Of a DNA stretch of 64,000 bases, positions 46,430 to 58,847 are shown one piece after another; within the stretch, counting starts at the first letter, position 1; each line of letters starts with the position of its first letter. The notes under the pieces were generated by a model. That model had not been told where the DNA came from and searched no databases. It saw only the letters and a list, made by a program, of their open reading frames with translations. A program made the position numbers and the translations under genes. This stretch comes from Xenopus tropicalis (Eukaryota > Chordata > Amphibia > Anura > Pipidae): contig NC_030677.2 of assembly GCF_000004195.4 (NCBI RefSeq), forward strand, positions 44,889,142 to 44,953,141, in the 5' to 3' direction.

Positions 46430-49400
46430 GCAAAAAGCAGTGAAATAACAATAAAAATCTACTTTATTAGGACATGACAAACAAGCCTAATGCGTTTTAT
46501 GCCAGATGGGTACTTTCTCATGGAAACTCTGTTATGGCACTGGCTGACATTTCAGCTCCTGCAAACAAAGCTGCCTGTGTTTTATGTGTCGTAAGACCCC
46601 CAAGATGACAAGAAACCCTACATACCAACCATACATTTTATCTCTATGAGTTTTAAGTTGATTGCAGCATTTAGATGCACTAGGGGCAATGGCAGGCAAC
46701 AAGACTATGCTACATTTTGTATGCAGTCACGTCTGCTTTAATATGACCTTTTCAAAACGATAATGAGGATCTTAGACGACTTACAATTTGTCTTTTTGAA
46801 TGTCTTATATTATATTTTTTCTTACTTAAAATTTACTAGGAATTGGCCAATCTAGCACTTACTTTAAAGTTCATTTAAAGTTGAACATCATTAAAAGTTA
46901 TGCAGTGCAAACTAAATTATATATCGGCAATACAGTAAGGCAGAAAGTAAACAGGACATTTCTTATATTAAATGTATGGCATGCCAATTGTACATGTTAG
47001 GACACAACATTTCCAGTACAATGAGCGTTTCCTATAAAAGGCTTCCACAATACATTCAGGGTAATACAGATATATTGTAAGAAAGTCAGTGAATGTAGAA
47101 GGGTGTGCTCCTTGTCACAACAAAAGAAAATGCAGGCATTAGGCTCACTCAAATAAAAACATATTTGAAAAGGAAAACATAGCAAGGAGAGAAGGGAGAA
47201 AGGAAGCTGCTATAATGAGGGCAGCGTATGGTATCTTTGGCCCAGTAAGGTGGTCTAAGGAACATTATTTATGCTCTCTGGTACAACAGAGTTACACTGC
47301 CTTTGTAGAAGGCTCCATTGTTGCTGGAAGACATTCTGTTGTTAACAATAAAACAGCACAAAAGCAGTAAAGAAATAAACCTGCAGAACTAGGGATGGAT
47401 TCTTCTGTGTGACAATGGCTCCCATTTATCCAAGGCCAAAGCAACAAACACACATGGTTATCTGCATTGCTTTGCTTCCCTTACATACGGTACCTGGGGC
47501 TCTAAAGGCTCAGGGTCGATTTGCTATGAGAATTAAAAGCACTACCTGCACACAATACAAAAGCAAGAACATCAGCTTGAATACAGACCATTTCCCTCCA
47601 GGTAGGCCGGGAAGTTGCTTGGCTAATTAGCCATGTGAATGCAAAAGGCTTGGTAAGGAAAGACCCAACCTCAGAAATACAGCTCTCTGAATTAATCATA
47701 TAAAGCAAAGCACTCACAGATTTTAATCTCTATTCAAACTTTTTGGCCACAGACTGGTAATATATGAATCCACCATACCTTATGTTTTTATTCCATCTGT
47801 CGGTCCCTGTCACTACCCCTGGATGGTACGGCCGAGTGTGTATCTCCTCCAAACAGCGGCATGGCAGCGCAAGCTCATTTATCTGACCTTTTACCAAAGA
47901 TCTTTGTTGCAGATCTTTGTTTGACTCACTTTCCCCCGCATAGATTGTCCAGCACAGACAAATACCCACAGATTAATTAAATAATCATAGCTATCTCTAT
48001 GGCATTACGCTTCTTTAAAAACTTGCAAAGTATGTATCCCAAACAGGGAGATGTCCCTTTTCTGTCCCAATAAGGATGGTTGTATCTAACCTAATGTACT
48101 AACCTCAAGATCTGTGTCACTATTTACCAAAATGTCATGTAACGTTTTGTTGTGACGAGATGCTGCATCTGGTGATATAATAAACTCCTTAGTCGCCGAT
48201 TGCTAGGATTCCTGCAGAATCCACCAATGTGGACACTGAACTCATTATACTCCATAAACAAGGCTTATCTTCTGGTTCTTTCCCTTTTAGTTTGTGTTAA
48301 ACCCGGTCTCCCCTAACCAGAAGAACATCAAATCATTGCTCTTTCTTTCTCCTGACAACTTCCTCCACAATGTCCTTGGCTACTTTGTGTTTAAAATGTG
48401 ACCAGCAGGTGGCACTGTTGTAGCAAAATGCATTGATAGTGACAGTACTTTTAACCCTTAATATCTTGGAATTAAAAAATAAACAAATATTGAATGTAAA
48501 TTGCCAAAGTGCTTAGAATAGCATCAATTTTAAATCCACTTAATTAAAGGTTTACTTCCCTTTTAAAAACATGCTGAGGGTCGCTAAACGAGCAGAACGT
48601 TTCCCAGATATGCTCACCTGAGGTGGGCAATATCATACTAATGTGATTGTTAGGCTGTAGGTTTGTTGGGGGCTCCATACATGGGCAGATATCTGCCACC
48701 TTTAGGCCAGAGCCCTCTCGAATACTTCTCCTCAGCCATAACCTGCTCAGACCATATCACCATGCCCCAAAAAATCAATACGTAATACAGCAGATTACAT
48801 TTCTATTGCAGAGAGGCCTGTGAAGTACTCTGATTCTCATAAATTATTCCAGATGTTTTTTTAAAACTTTTTAAATTAACTATTGCCTTATTTTTGTATG
48901 TACCCTATGTGCAGCTTGCGCCTTATTCCTGCCTGTCAGAATGAGAAGGCCTTATTAGGGCCCTACTTTACACTTACTGTGGAGGCATCTGAATGTTTCA
49001 TCAAAGTTTCATCAAAGTAAATTAGATAAAGATGGCTAAATTAAACATAAGCGCTGCAGTCAGCTAGAAGGGTAACTATGGCAAAGGCAGAGCGTTGCAG
49101 AACGTCTCATCATAAATGATAGATTTTGAGAAGCTTGTAAACTTTGCATGAACCCATCGGGCTGCACTACCTGCTTCCCAGGCACTAATTACTGAGATAG
49201 AGGCGCTCTGTGTGGCACATCCACCGCTCAACTCTCTCTCACCCCTTCCCTGTCACAGGCACTTGCAAAGCATCACAGCTCCCTTTTGCTGTCATTATAT
49301 GAAACCCTGTAGCTGCAAATCAATTTCAGACTCTGTCTCCGGGCCATGGCATATTTTGATAAGTCGCGGGTTGGGGGAGAAAGTTGCAGTTAATATGGCT

Positions 49401-49640
49401 AAAACTTGTGTTGTGTATGTGTGGAAAAGAGCCCAGGGCTACCAGGCTGTGGATGTGCTCATTACACATATTTCTAAAAAACCCCTTGCTACCTTTATTG
49501 TTTAACCCACTAGGAACCAGCTCCTGATTTTACTGTACGCGCCGACACCATGCTTAGGAACTCAGCAGTGATGTATCTTTAGAAATTTTAGAAAAAAAAG
49601 TGTTGAAAATAATTATCTTATAAAAATATGCAGTCTGCAC
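46430..49640. other. Intergenic sequence without recognised genes
   Basis: A small fragment with ctccatacatgggcagatat at 48672-48720 recalls the GGCCATACACG MITE family. The rest shows nothing that I recognise on either strand. Confidence 0.45.
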
Positions 49641-49644
49641 AATA

Positions 49645-49848
49645 CCGGTATGGGATCAGTTATCCAGAGAGCTCCAAATTACCAGAGAGTCCATTTTAAT
49701 CAATTCATATTTATAAAATTATTTACTTTTTCTCTGTAATAATAAAACAGTAACTTGTACTCGATTCCAATTAATTTATATGTAATCCTTATTAGTGGTA
49801 AAAAAAATTGGGGTTTATTCAATGTTTAAATGTTTTTTAGTAGACTTA
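49645..49848. mobile_element. Left part of an ACAGGTATGGG-type MITE
   Basis: It starts accggtatgggatcagttat, with ccagagagctccaaattacc, aataataaaacagtaacttg and gtttattcaatgtttaaatg, matching the left and middle of 7731-7988 more than its right end. It is cut off where the L1 fragment begins. Confidence 0.7.
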
Positions 49849-49849
49849 A

Positions 49850-50698
49850 AAGAGATTCTGTGAATGGGTTACCCCAGAAGGCTCTAATATCTAAATATAT
49901 GACACCCTGGGAGGAAGAGCTCTCTACCACCCTATCTAGGATAACGCTAGAAAGAATGTAACCTGTGTGAGACAGAAAGAAAGTGTGTATAAGATGATTG
50001 GTACCTCGATGATGTGCTCTAGGGCATTTGGACAAGAGGGTACTCTGTCCCATATTATGTGGCAATGCCTAAAATTAGCCATATTCTGGAAAAATATTAA
50101 GAACATGATCACCAAGATTCTATTCTGGGAGGTCCTTTTGGGTCAACCCCATCCACACACTCCACCCTCTGAACAAAAACTTTTGTACTACATATATATA
50201 CAGCTGCCAGACTCTCGATTACCTCTAATAGGAAATCACTAGAACCCCCAAACATAGGAGAGCTCATCTCTCGCTTACGAGAAATTAAATGATGGAAGAA
50301 ATGACAGCAAGAGACAGAGATACAGTGCCACAGCACAAAACAATATTGTCAAATTGAGATTATTTCATCTCCCAAAACTATATACCCCGAGTGAGCGGAT
50401 CTATATAGTAAGGGACACTATCCCATCCAAGCCAACATACGAGTAAGCTTAAGGGCAATGTGTAGAAACCTGTATGCGCTCCTGGGAAATAATATTATTA
50501 CTGTTTTGACCCTTTTCCATCCCTCTACCCTTTCTCTCCCCCATTTTTTTTACTCACATGTATAAGATAAATAGTTCACTTTACATGTTTTTTGTAAACC
50601 AATACCTTACTCACAGTATTGCCTTTCAAGTAAATTAGCAATGTATGAAAAATTCCTTGCTAAAACCAAATAAAATTTGTTACAAAAAAAAAAAAAAG
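49850..50698 (+). mobile_element. 5'-truncated L1-type LINE fragment with poly-A tail
   Basis: Plus-strand pieces read VRQKESVYKM and FGQEGTLSHIMWQCLKLAIFW, aligning with [10 protein letters not shown] and [14 protein letters not shown] of the L1 at 1793-2967. The frame is broken by indels. The element ends with caaataaaatttgttac and poly-A (50683-50697). It appears inserted into or beside the MITE to its left. Confidence 0.85.
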
Positions 50699-50699
50699 A

Positions 50700-51028
50700 T
50701 ACCGACTCCTGAAATTTAACTGTTTATTAAATATATCATAACATTGTCCTTACATGAGCTTTCTAATTTTGCCAGAAAAGTATTTGCCTGATGCTTTTAC
50801 ATTATCAGATCCCCATGTTCCCCTATAAGGGGGCTGCCATATTTGTGCAGCAGGAGGCCGTTAGCATTAGAAGCTATAACTGACAGGCTGAGAAGGGACA
50901 GTCAGGTTGGCAAAACAGTCAGGTTTAGGAAAAAGTAACAATTACTTAAAAAAGCAGCCCTATCAGTGAGAAATGATCAACATGACCTATAGAGAACATT
51001 TTAGGTACTTTAATATTTTGAAAAGTAG
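50700..51028. repeat. Probable interspersed repeat of unknown class
   Basis: It contains gatccccatgttcccctata, gggggctgccatatttgtgc and ggacagtcaggttggcaaaa, which look like a frequent frog repeat, but I cannot classify it or set its ends. Confidence 0.35.
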
Positions 51029-51127
51029 TTTTTAGTGTCCGTATCATGGCAATCCAAATTACAGAAAGATCTCTTTTCCAGAAAACCTCAAGTCCCAAGC
51101 TTTCTGGAGACCAGGTCCCATTCCTGT
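51029..51127. mobile_element. Right part of an ACAGGTATGGG-type MITE
   Basis: It reads caatccaaattacagaaaga, ttccagaaaacctcaagtcc and gctttctggagaccaggtcc, the inverted terminal part of the family at 7731 and 49645. It could be the other half of the copy split at 49848. Confidence 0.6.
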
Positions 51128-51129
51128 AC

Positions 51130-53015
51130 AACAGGGAAGAGGTGGCATTTTGCAGCAAAGCTTTGGAAAGAAAAAGTAACAGGAACGGCTCTTTTCAGAC
51201 TTTTCCTAGGGTGCAACAGTTCAATATTCCTAGTATGTTCAGTTGGTAGCTCTGCTAATAATGAGCAATACCAGCCCAAGGGGGTGAGCAGGGAAAGGGT
51301 TAAAGTGGCTAATGCCAAAATAGCACACAAACACATACTGCACATTTGCGCCGTCCTCTAGCAAATAATTCACATAACAACTTGGGCTTTACTTTAATTC
51401 CTTTACTCCTTAATTATTCATCATGTTTAGTCTAGTTTGCATATGTTTACATAATTCATCAGTTTACTTAAGTAGTTTGCATTTGAACTGAACACACATT
51501 TAGAATAGCCTAAAGATAGATTGCTACACTGAAATTCCGGGGGTCACTTGCTGGTAGCTACCTGCTCGTACAAGGAGAAGCGCTGCCAGCGCCCTGGGAA
51601 AACCCACTGTGAACCGACAGTACATTAATAGGCATTTTTCATAGCGGCAACATGATGGGACCAGATAGACCTGGCTGCTCTAATTAAAGCTAGATATAAA
51701 GGAAAATACTGCTACTGTTCCCAAAACACAGGATCACGATAGAAAAAAAGAAAGCACAAACCGATGAAAACCTAATTTGCCAGATAATAGTTAAATGTAG
51801 GCGTAGATATCATATGATCTAAACTTGGATCCATACATTTGTGGAGATGCTACAAATATCAGCCTATATTAGCAGTCTCCATCCCTTACATCTAGTTTGT
51901 GTTTATTTCCAACAACTCTCTGCCTCCCAATTAGGGTTGCCGCCTTGTCTGGCCGGTAAAAATGATGCCAGTGCTCTTCACAGGGAGGATAAAGGAGTAT
52001 AGGATACAGGTGCCACCTTTGCATCACTTTTGTTGTTCCACTTGAATATTATCACTGGCTACACAGTCACACCTCTTTGGTTTATGGAAGAGAACCATGG
52101 TTATTTCCATATATATCACAAAAGCATATTGGCTGACACAGTAAATTAGCTCAATCTAACAGAGTTAGGTGCTGTATGGGGGGGGGGGGGTCCTGTGCCT
52201 CATGCTGTCCTAAAGTGGCCCTCCCAGTGCTGCCCCACTCATGTTCCCCACACTTCCATTATTTGTGCTCCTAAAGGGGCAAGGAAGAGCCATATTTCTG
52301 CTTTAAAAAACAACATTTTGGCACAAAGTTACCAGGGGCACCTTTTTGCTGTCCTTGGTAACCTGTCCCATGCCTCATAGCAGGACCACCCCAGTTCTGC
52401 TTATGAATGGGGCAGTTTTTCCATTACATGATGTTAAAAATGGTGGTTGCATACCTAATCATAAAAACACACAGTGTGGATGAGCAGTTGGCCCTAAGAT
52501 GCAGGGGATGTTGTCCATTCGCAATCCTTGTAACTCAGCATGTCTTCTTAAACATTTGCTTAGCAACTTAGAAAGGCACAGGGCGTCATCTAGGAGCGCA
52601 GAGTTTGCGATAAAACTTTGCAGCATATTTTAAAACTGAGCAGAAAGCTGGGAAACCTGCTGCAGGGAAGTCTTATTTCAGAAGCTCAAACTTCATTTGA
52701 AGCTCCCCTTTGCCTCTATCTCCTCGGTTAACCATTTGATACAAGGCATAGTTTCTTATTAACCACTTGTTTTGCTATATGTTTATTAAACATTCTATTT
52801 CTTTTCCTCAGGCAAATACCACATTGGTATATCCCCCAGTGACCTACCTATTAACTCCCTATGCCCTGGCTATTTTTATGTTAACTACCTAGTATATCCT
52901 TCAACAAACTTCACCCTCATTGCCTGTTATAACTCTTTCCCAACTCTCAAAGTGCCATTCTATGCAGGCAGGCAACTTTGGAAAACTGAAGCAATGTGTA
53001 GTCAATTCATATTGA
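51130..53015. other. Intergenic sequence without recognised genes
   Basis: A poly-G run at 52178-52190. Nothing else that I recognise. Confidence 0.4.
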
Positions 53016-53019
53016 TGGA

Positions 53020-53090
53020 GGGGAGATTAGTCGCCCACAGTAGCAGATGTTTTGCAGGCGACTAAATCTCTCTGTGGGACATCAGCCTAA
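53020..53090. mobile_element. Small AGGGC-family MITE fragment
   Basis: ggggagattagtcgcccaca and ttgcaggcgactaaatctct form a short hairpin like the core of 59060-59272. Confidence 0.5.
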
Positions 53091-53092
53091 AA

Positions 53093-53397
53093 CAGGGATC
53101 CCCAACCTTTTTACCCATGAGCCACTATCAAATGTAAAAAGAGTTGGGGAGCAACACAAGCAATGAAAAATGTTTTTGGGGTGCCAAATAAAGACTGTGA
53201 TTGGTTATTTGGTAGCCCCAATGTGGACTGGCAGCCAGAAGGCTCTGTTTGGCATTATGCCAGGTTTTTAATGCAACCAAAACTTGCCTCCAAGCCAGGA
53301 AATAAAAAATAAGCACCTGCTTTGAGGCCACTGGGAGCAACATCCAAGGGGTTGGGGAGCAACATGTTGCATACGGGCCACTGGTTGGGGATCACTG
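53093..53397. mobile_element. hAT-like MITE, complete, with perfect 8-bp target duplication
   Basis: A 305-bp element from cagggatccccaaccttttt to gccactggttggggatcactg minus its first base, i.e. inverted CAGGGATCCCCAACC / GGTTGGGGATCACTG termini. It is flanked by gcctaaaa at 53085-53092 and 53398-53405. The 8-bp duplication and CAG termini fit hAT elements; no transposase is encoded. Confidence 0.93.
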
Positions 53398-53574
53398 GCC
53401 TAAAAGTTAAGGTAAGTGACAGCAGCACAGAGCAGAAAAGAAGATGGGAGCCACTGGGGCATCTTTGGAGGCACAGATCTTCCCTGCTTAAGGGCAGTAG
53501 TTGCCTTGGGCTGATAGATAACTCCCAAAACATAATGTACAGCATTGCTACCCTACTACTTTATTAAGCTTTGC

Positions 53575-53935
53575 CTTTCCTTCTCCTTTAAAAGAAAACT
53601 AAAGTCACTTGGGGGTGCTAAAATGTTAGGCACCCCCAAGTGACTTAAATCTCTTACCTTTTACCCCAGGCGGGTGCCCCTGTACGGAGAGAACAGCACC
53701 AGCCCGGGGTACCTGCAGCGCCTCCTCCTTCCTGATCGATCGCGCGCATGGGCAGTAGAGTGAATAGTGGAACTTTAACAGAGAAGTTGGCTTTTCACTC
53801 TACTGCGCATGCGTTTGTCCGGGACAATTGGCTGCAATGCGAGTAGGAAGGAGGAAGCACATCTCTACAGGTACCCCGGGCTGGTGCGGTTTTCTCCATA
53901 CAGGTGCACCAGCCCGGGGTACAAGGTAAGGTAAG
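53575..53935. mobile_element. T2-like fold-back element
   Basis: It begins with ccttctcctttaaaagaaaa; cttgggggtgc / gcacccccaag forms a terminal hairpin at 53608-53641. Long arms pair 53672-53712 (agcaccagcccggggtacct) with 53868-53912 (aggtaccccgggctggtgc). A relative sharing ttaaaggagaagaaaagtta and gttaggcacccccaa is at 55312-55440. Confidence 0.65.
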
Positions 53936-54059
53936 GTTTGCGTAACTTGTCCAGATCTGTGCAATAAATGACCAACTCTCATTCCCCAGTCTACTTAAAA
54001 AAATATTTTGATCTAAAAAAAAAATAAAAAAAATATATATATATATATTATTGCTTGGT

Positions 54060-55300
54060 GTCGTACATTCTTTGAGGTTAAATAGAAACGTCACTATTGT
54101 TAATGAACATATACTGAAATCAGTTTCCCTGCGGTGACCTAAAAATAAGATGTATATTATTATTGGGTTAATGTTTTAAGATAATCTTTGCGAAAAAAGT
54201 AATATGACCCACCTGATACTCTGAGTGGGGCTTTTGTAGTTGCTCACACAGAAGGTGTTTTCCTTAGCAGGGGAGACTCCATTTTGTGACCAATACTCAC
54301 AAACATATTTTTTTTTTTGCGCTCCCCTGTGGTGGTGCAGGAAAAAAAAGCCAAAACAAGCCCTTAGGGAGTCCCTGTGAGTGAGTGTTAGTGCGCGCGC
54401 AAATTGTAGTTAAGGCAAAGTCAGGTAGATAATTATTGAGCTCTCTATGGGAGCTGCTTGTAGCTAGTCTATTTAGGTTCCAGTTGGTAAGTATTGTATT
54501 AATTGCTCCTCCATCCCAATACAGTAATAATTAGCAGCCCATTTGTCAACACTCTGAGCTGTTTAAAAGTTTTTTGAAGCAAAAGCATATGTAGTAATTT
54601 ATTGAAAGATCTGAATTGAAAAAGCACAAATGAATTAAAATGTGGAATGAAAACACAAAAACTTCACATTTGTTTTGTAAGATTTAATTCACTTACAAAT
54701 TAGCTCCCGTTGACTTCTACATGACCATGTCAGCTTTTTGATGGTGCAGTTTTGTCTTTTTGTAGTTTTTTTCTGAATAAATCAAGAATTTGGGGAGTGG
54801 GGGTAGGTGGTACATGTAATCAGTATTAGTATGATTTTTTTGCACTGAAACCCCTCATTCATGGGAAAAATACAAACATTATTAGATATAATATTATTAT
54901 TATTATATTATAATAATCTTACTTCTCTTTAATGTTGCTCTATTAAATGATATTAAATATTACACTTTCTTGTTATTATTAATGTCATATTTGTATTCAA
55001 ATAATTCCCTTCTAAAACACAACCTGAAGCTGTAGCCAAAGGCAAAAGAAATCGGTGGAGATAAATCAAGACATTTACCCATTTCTGAGGTTGTACCATT
55101 AGATCGGCACAGTGAAGGCACACAAAGCTGAAAATCTTTCTGCACACTTTGCATCTAAACCTTAAAATATCCCCATTAAAAAAAAAGGTGGCCATTCCCT
55201 AAATCCACCCAGATGCCACCAACATAGATAGCTTAGTTACCATCAAGTACAAGGTGTGGGTTTATTATTAGAGAGATTACAGATTTTAGATGAAAGGGGA
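54060..55300. other. Intergenic sequence without recognised features
   Basis: AT-rich, with ttattattattat runs near 54890-54915. No feature recognised. Confidence 0.4.
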
Positions 55301-55311
55301 TTTTGGATGAT

Positions 55312-55560
55312 TTAAAGGAGAAGAAAAGTTACAATCACTGGGGGGCAAATGTTAGGCACCCCCAATGAGTGTAATCCCTTACCTCCTGTTAGCTGAAATC
55401 TGCACCGGCCGGGGGTAGCTGCGAGAGATCGATCCTCTTCCGTCAATCTTTGTTCTTCTGAATCCCAGCTCCAGCGCATAGAGTGGGGGGGTAATGGCGA
55501 CTTCCTTTGGCTTTACCCTCGACTGCACATGCAGCGCCAGATTTCAACTTCAGGCTCCCC
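55312..55560. mobile_element. T2-like MITE fragment
   Basis: The left end ttaaaggagaagaaaagtta, then ttaggcacccccaatgagtg and aatctgcaccggccgggg, shared with 53575-53935. The right end was not found. Confidence 0.5.
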
Positions 55561-56290
55561 GAGGCCGCCCCATTTGTATGTATACAGTGAAACCTCAATT
55601 TTACATCCCCTGATTTTAAGTTTTCCCCCATTTCACACTATTAGTCCCACCAATATGTTATGCACGATGCATTTCCTGGATTTTACATTTTCCCATTTTT
55701 TCTGGTCCACTGAAATGCAAGATGGGGTTCCTATTGTTTTATATAAAAATGTAAACTTTTCAGGACAGGAACTTAATTCCAACGGTTTATAGAAACTTCT
55801 GGCACTTTATATTTATTCTTGTGAACTTATATTAACCGTGTCCCTGTTGAGTTTATGTAAAGCAGCGCACATTAGTGGCGATACATAAATACCATAATAC
55901 AGACTATGCTGGTAAAACCAGTTTCCTTCATAATATAGTTTATCTAAATAAGTAGCAATGTTCCATGTTGCACTTTCAATAGCATATAATAGATGTTATT
56001 TAGAACACAGAAGTTTTTAGTGTGTAAATGGTTATTAATAGGGGTTATCATTCATATGTAACTCCTTTATGTAACACAATATGACCATTGCTTCCATGAA
56101 ATATTCCACTGAACATGTATTATCTATAAATGTATATCAAATATTTTGGCTATTCAGTGTTACTTACCCTTCAAAAATTGGGAACTATTCCCCACTTCCT
56201 TACAAAATTCTATTTAACACCACTTGCATGTCCCGACACCCTACCCCAAATGCATTACCACCGATGGAGATGGGCTTAGTTTTCCATTTA

Positions 56291-56513
56291 AGGGCAGTGA
56301 CACACGGGGGCCAATCTTCATTGCCGCGGGTGACTAATCTCCCCGCAATGCCATCCCACCGGCTAGAATGTAAATCGCTGCTGGAATGGCATACACAGCG
56401 CCGCAATTTGCCCGAAGTCACATGAAGTTTCCTCTCAAGGCAACTTCGGCAAACCACGGCGCCACGTATGCCATCCCACCGGCGTGACTAATCTCCCCGT
56501 GTAACCCTGCCCT
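56291..56513. mobile_element. Fold-back MITE, AGGGC...GCCCT ends
   Basis: It runs from agggcagtgacacacggggg to ccgtgtaaccctgccct. It contains gggtgactaatctccccgca, atgccatcccaccggctaga and the repeated block atgccatcccaccggcg, and shares cggcgccacgtatgccatcc with 8597-8749. Confidence 0.75.
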
Positions 56514-56966
56514 AAGGCAACTACTCTTTGCAAGTGACCCCTCAGTCAATTTTCTGTCCATGTCAGAGAGCAGTCTTTTCACCCTTTCATAAATATGAAC
56601 CTTAATTGAAACTTTCAAAACATGTTGGACATGTGATCCCTTAAGCTCCAATAAAATCAGTGGACAGAATAAGTTAGTGTAGAACATGCAACAGGTTGTT
56701 CTCCAGACAGTAGATGAACACATTACCATAAAACAGAGGCTCCCAAATGGTGGGGCTCTCCCTAGTGAATATGGGGTCATACTAAGAAGTATGAGATCTG
56801 TGAAGTGAGGTTTAAAAAAAACTTGCAGAATCCTTCATAATATGAGCTATAGAATATATACTTCTTAACCTAGTTCATACATTCATAGTTTTATACTACA
56901 TAAAAATAACCTGTATGCTAAGGCAAAGGAATCAATGGCGCCTGAATATTGTACCAATGCTATATA

Positions 56967-58427
56967 CAGTTGTGTTCAGAATAATAGCAGTCTGACATTA
57001 CTAACCTGACCAGTCACTGTTTGTGTCATTTCTACATGGCAAATAATTTACTAGTAGGTGTAGTAGAGTATTAGAAAACCAACAGACCCAACAGTCATGA
57101 CATGCATGCTGCAGATTTTTGTTCATAATAATAGATTATTATTCAAAATAATAGCTGTGTGGAGTTTAATTATTGAGGTCATTCATTCTGTGAAAAAAAC
57201 CAAGTGTCAATTACTGCCCTTATTTAAGGAAGGAGGGCAGCAAATGTTGCGCATGCTGGTTATAGTGCATTTCTCTCTGTAAAATGGGTCGTTGCACACA
57301 CTGTTCAGAACAGCATACTTGGTTAAAAAGTTGATTGGAGAGGGGAAAACATATAAAGAAATGCAAAAAATGATAGGCTGCTCCACTAAAATGATCTCAA
57401 ATGCTTTAAAAACGGCAACCAAAACCTGAAAGACGTGGAAGAAAATGGAAAACTACGATCCAAATGGATAGAATAGCCAAAATGGCAAAGATGATCACCT
57501 CCAGGAAGATCAAAGAAAGTCTAAAGTTACCTGCGAGTACTGTTACAATTAGAAGATGCCTATGTGAAGCATAGGCATACTATTGGCAAAAAGCCCCCGC
57601 AAAGCCGTGCCTAAAGAGAAATGGCACATTTTCTTCACTGATGAAAGCAAGATTGTTCTTTTTGGGTCGCAGACAATTTGACCCCCAAACACAGAATTCA
57701 AGCCACAGTACAGTGAAGCATGGTGGTGCAAGCATCATGATATGGGGCTGTTTCTCATACTATGGTGTTGGGCCTATGCGTCAGTTTAAATACCTCAAAA
57801 TACACAATGAGGTCATGCTGTCTTTTAGCGAAGAGGAAATTCCCTTGAAATTAGTGTTTCAACAAAGAAAACATCCCAAAAACACCAGTTAATGAGCAAT
57901 ATCTTGGTTCCAGACCAACAAGATTGGAGTGGCCAGCCCAATCCCTGGACCTTAATCCAATAGTAAATGCTGTTTCAGAGGCAAAACTAATAAATGCAGA
58001 AGAATGTGGAATGTAGTCCAATCATCCTGGGCTGGAATACCTGCTCATAGGTGCCAGAAATTGGTTGACTCCGTGCAACACAGATGTGCAGCAGTGCTCA
58101 GAAACAGCGGCTATACAACTAGTTATTAGTGCAGTCATTGAAATGAAAGCAAAATCTTTTTTAGTTTAAATGGTGAATGTTTCCGTTTGTAAAGAAGATT
58201 GCAGACACTGCTATATATATATATATATATTTTTATTTATTTTTTTATTCAGTCTTCACTTTCTGTAAAGGAATAACACAAATTTGATTTTGATTAGAAT
58301 GTGCAGTGTTGCCAATGCATTAATGCATTTGCGTGTATGGAAATAAAAGCTATTATAAGGATTTTGAGTTTTATTCACTTTTTTTTTTTTTTTTTTTTAA
58401 AACACACTGCTATTCTGAACACAACTG
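56967..58427. mobile_element. Tc1/mariner-type transposon, full length but decayed
   Basis: Ends cagttgtgttcagaataata and ctgctattctgaacacaactg (as found, one strand) are inverted, with TA on both sides (56965-56966, 58428-58429). Length is 1461 bp. Plus-strand remnants of a transposase are legible: ggcacattttcttcactgat (HIFFTD), HGGASIMIWGCFSYYGVG at 57724-57775, and the SLDLNPI box near 57945-57960. The residue after that box, where a Tc1 transposase has its catalytic Glu, reads Val, and several frameshifts are present. It is not functional as read. Confidence 0.9.
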
Positions 58428-58847
58428 TATTCTGTGGTTCTGGGTTCCATTTTTATCTATGCTGTGGTGGGTATTCACTAGCTACAAACAAGGCAAGAAG
58501 CCTGGCACTGAAATGCTTAATACCAAAATTTGACAGTCTTTTTTTTTTTTTGTGTTGGTGTTGCCGATACTTTTGAAACTTTAGGCCACTAGTTTATAAA
58601 CCGTGAGGGTCCATTTTGCTTTTTAATAATGATAAGAAGAATGTATTCCCTATTTGTTTCTAACAATACAGAAACATAATTACAGTAACAAAAGGCGCAA
58701 AGGTTGCCCAGACACAGTAACCCATAGCAAGCAATACACAGGTGCCTTGTAAATACTCCCTGCTGATTTGTTGCTTTAGAATGTGCCTCGCACCTTGTAT
58801 TCTTAACTCCCTCAGTACCATTTGAGAGAGATTTTTGCTTAGTAAGT

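Noticed and set aside
49212..49505. 97-codon frame in the enpp6-stox2 intergenic region
   Set aside because: No recognisable domain, no conservation evidence available, and length expected by chance.
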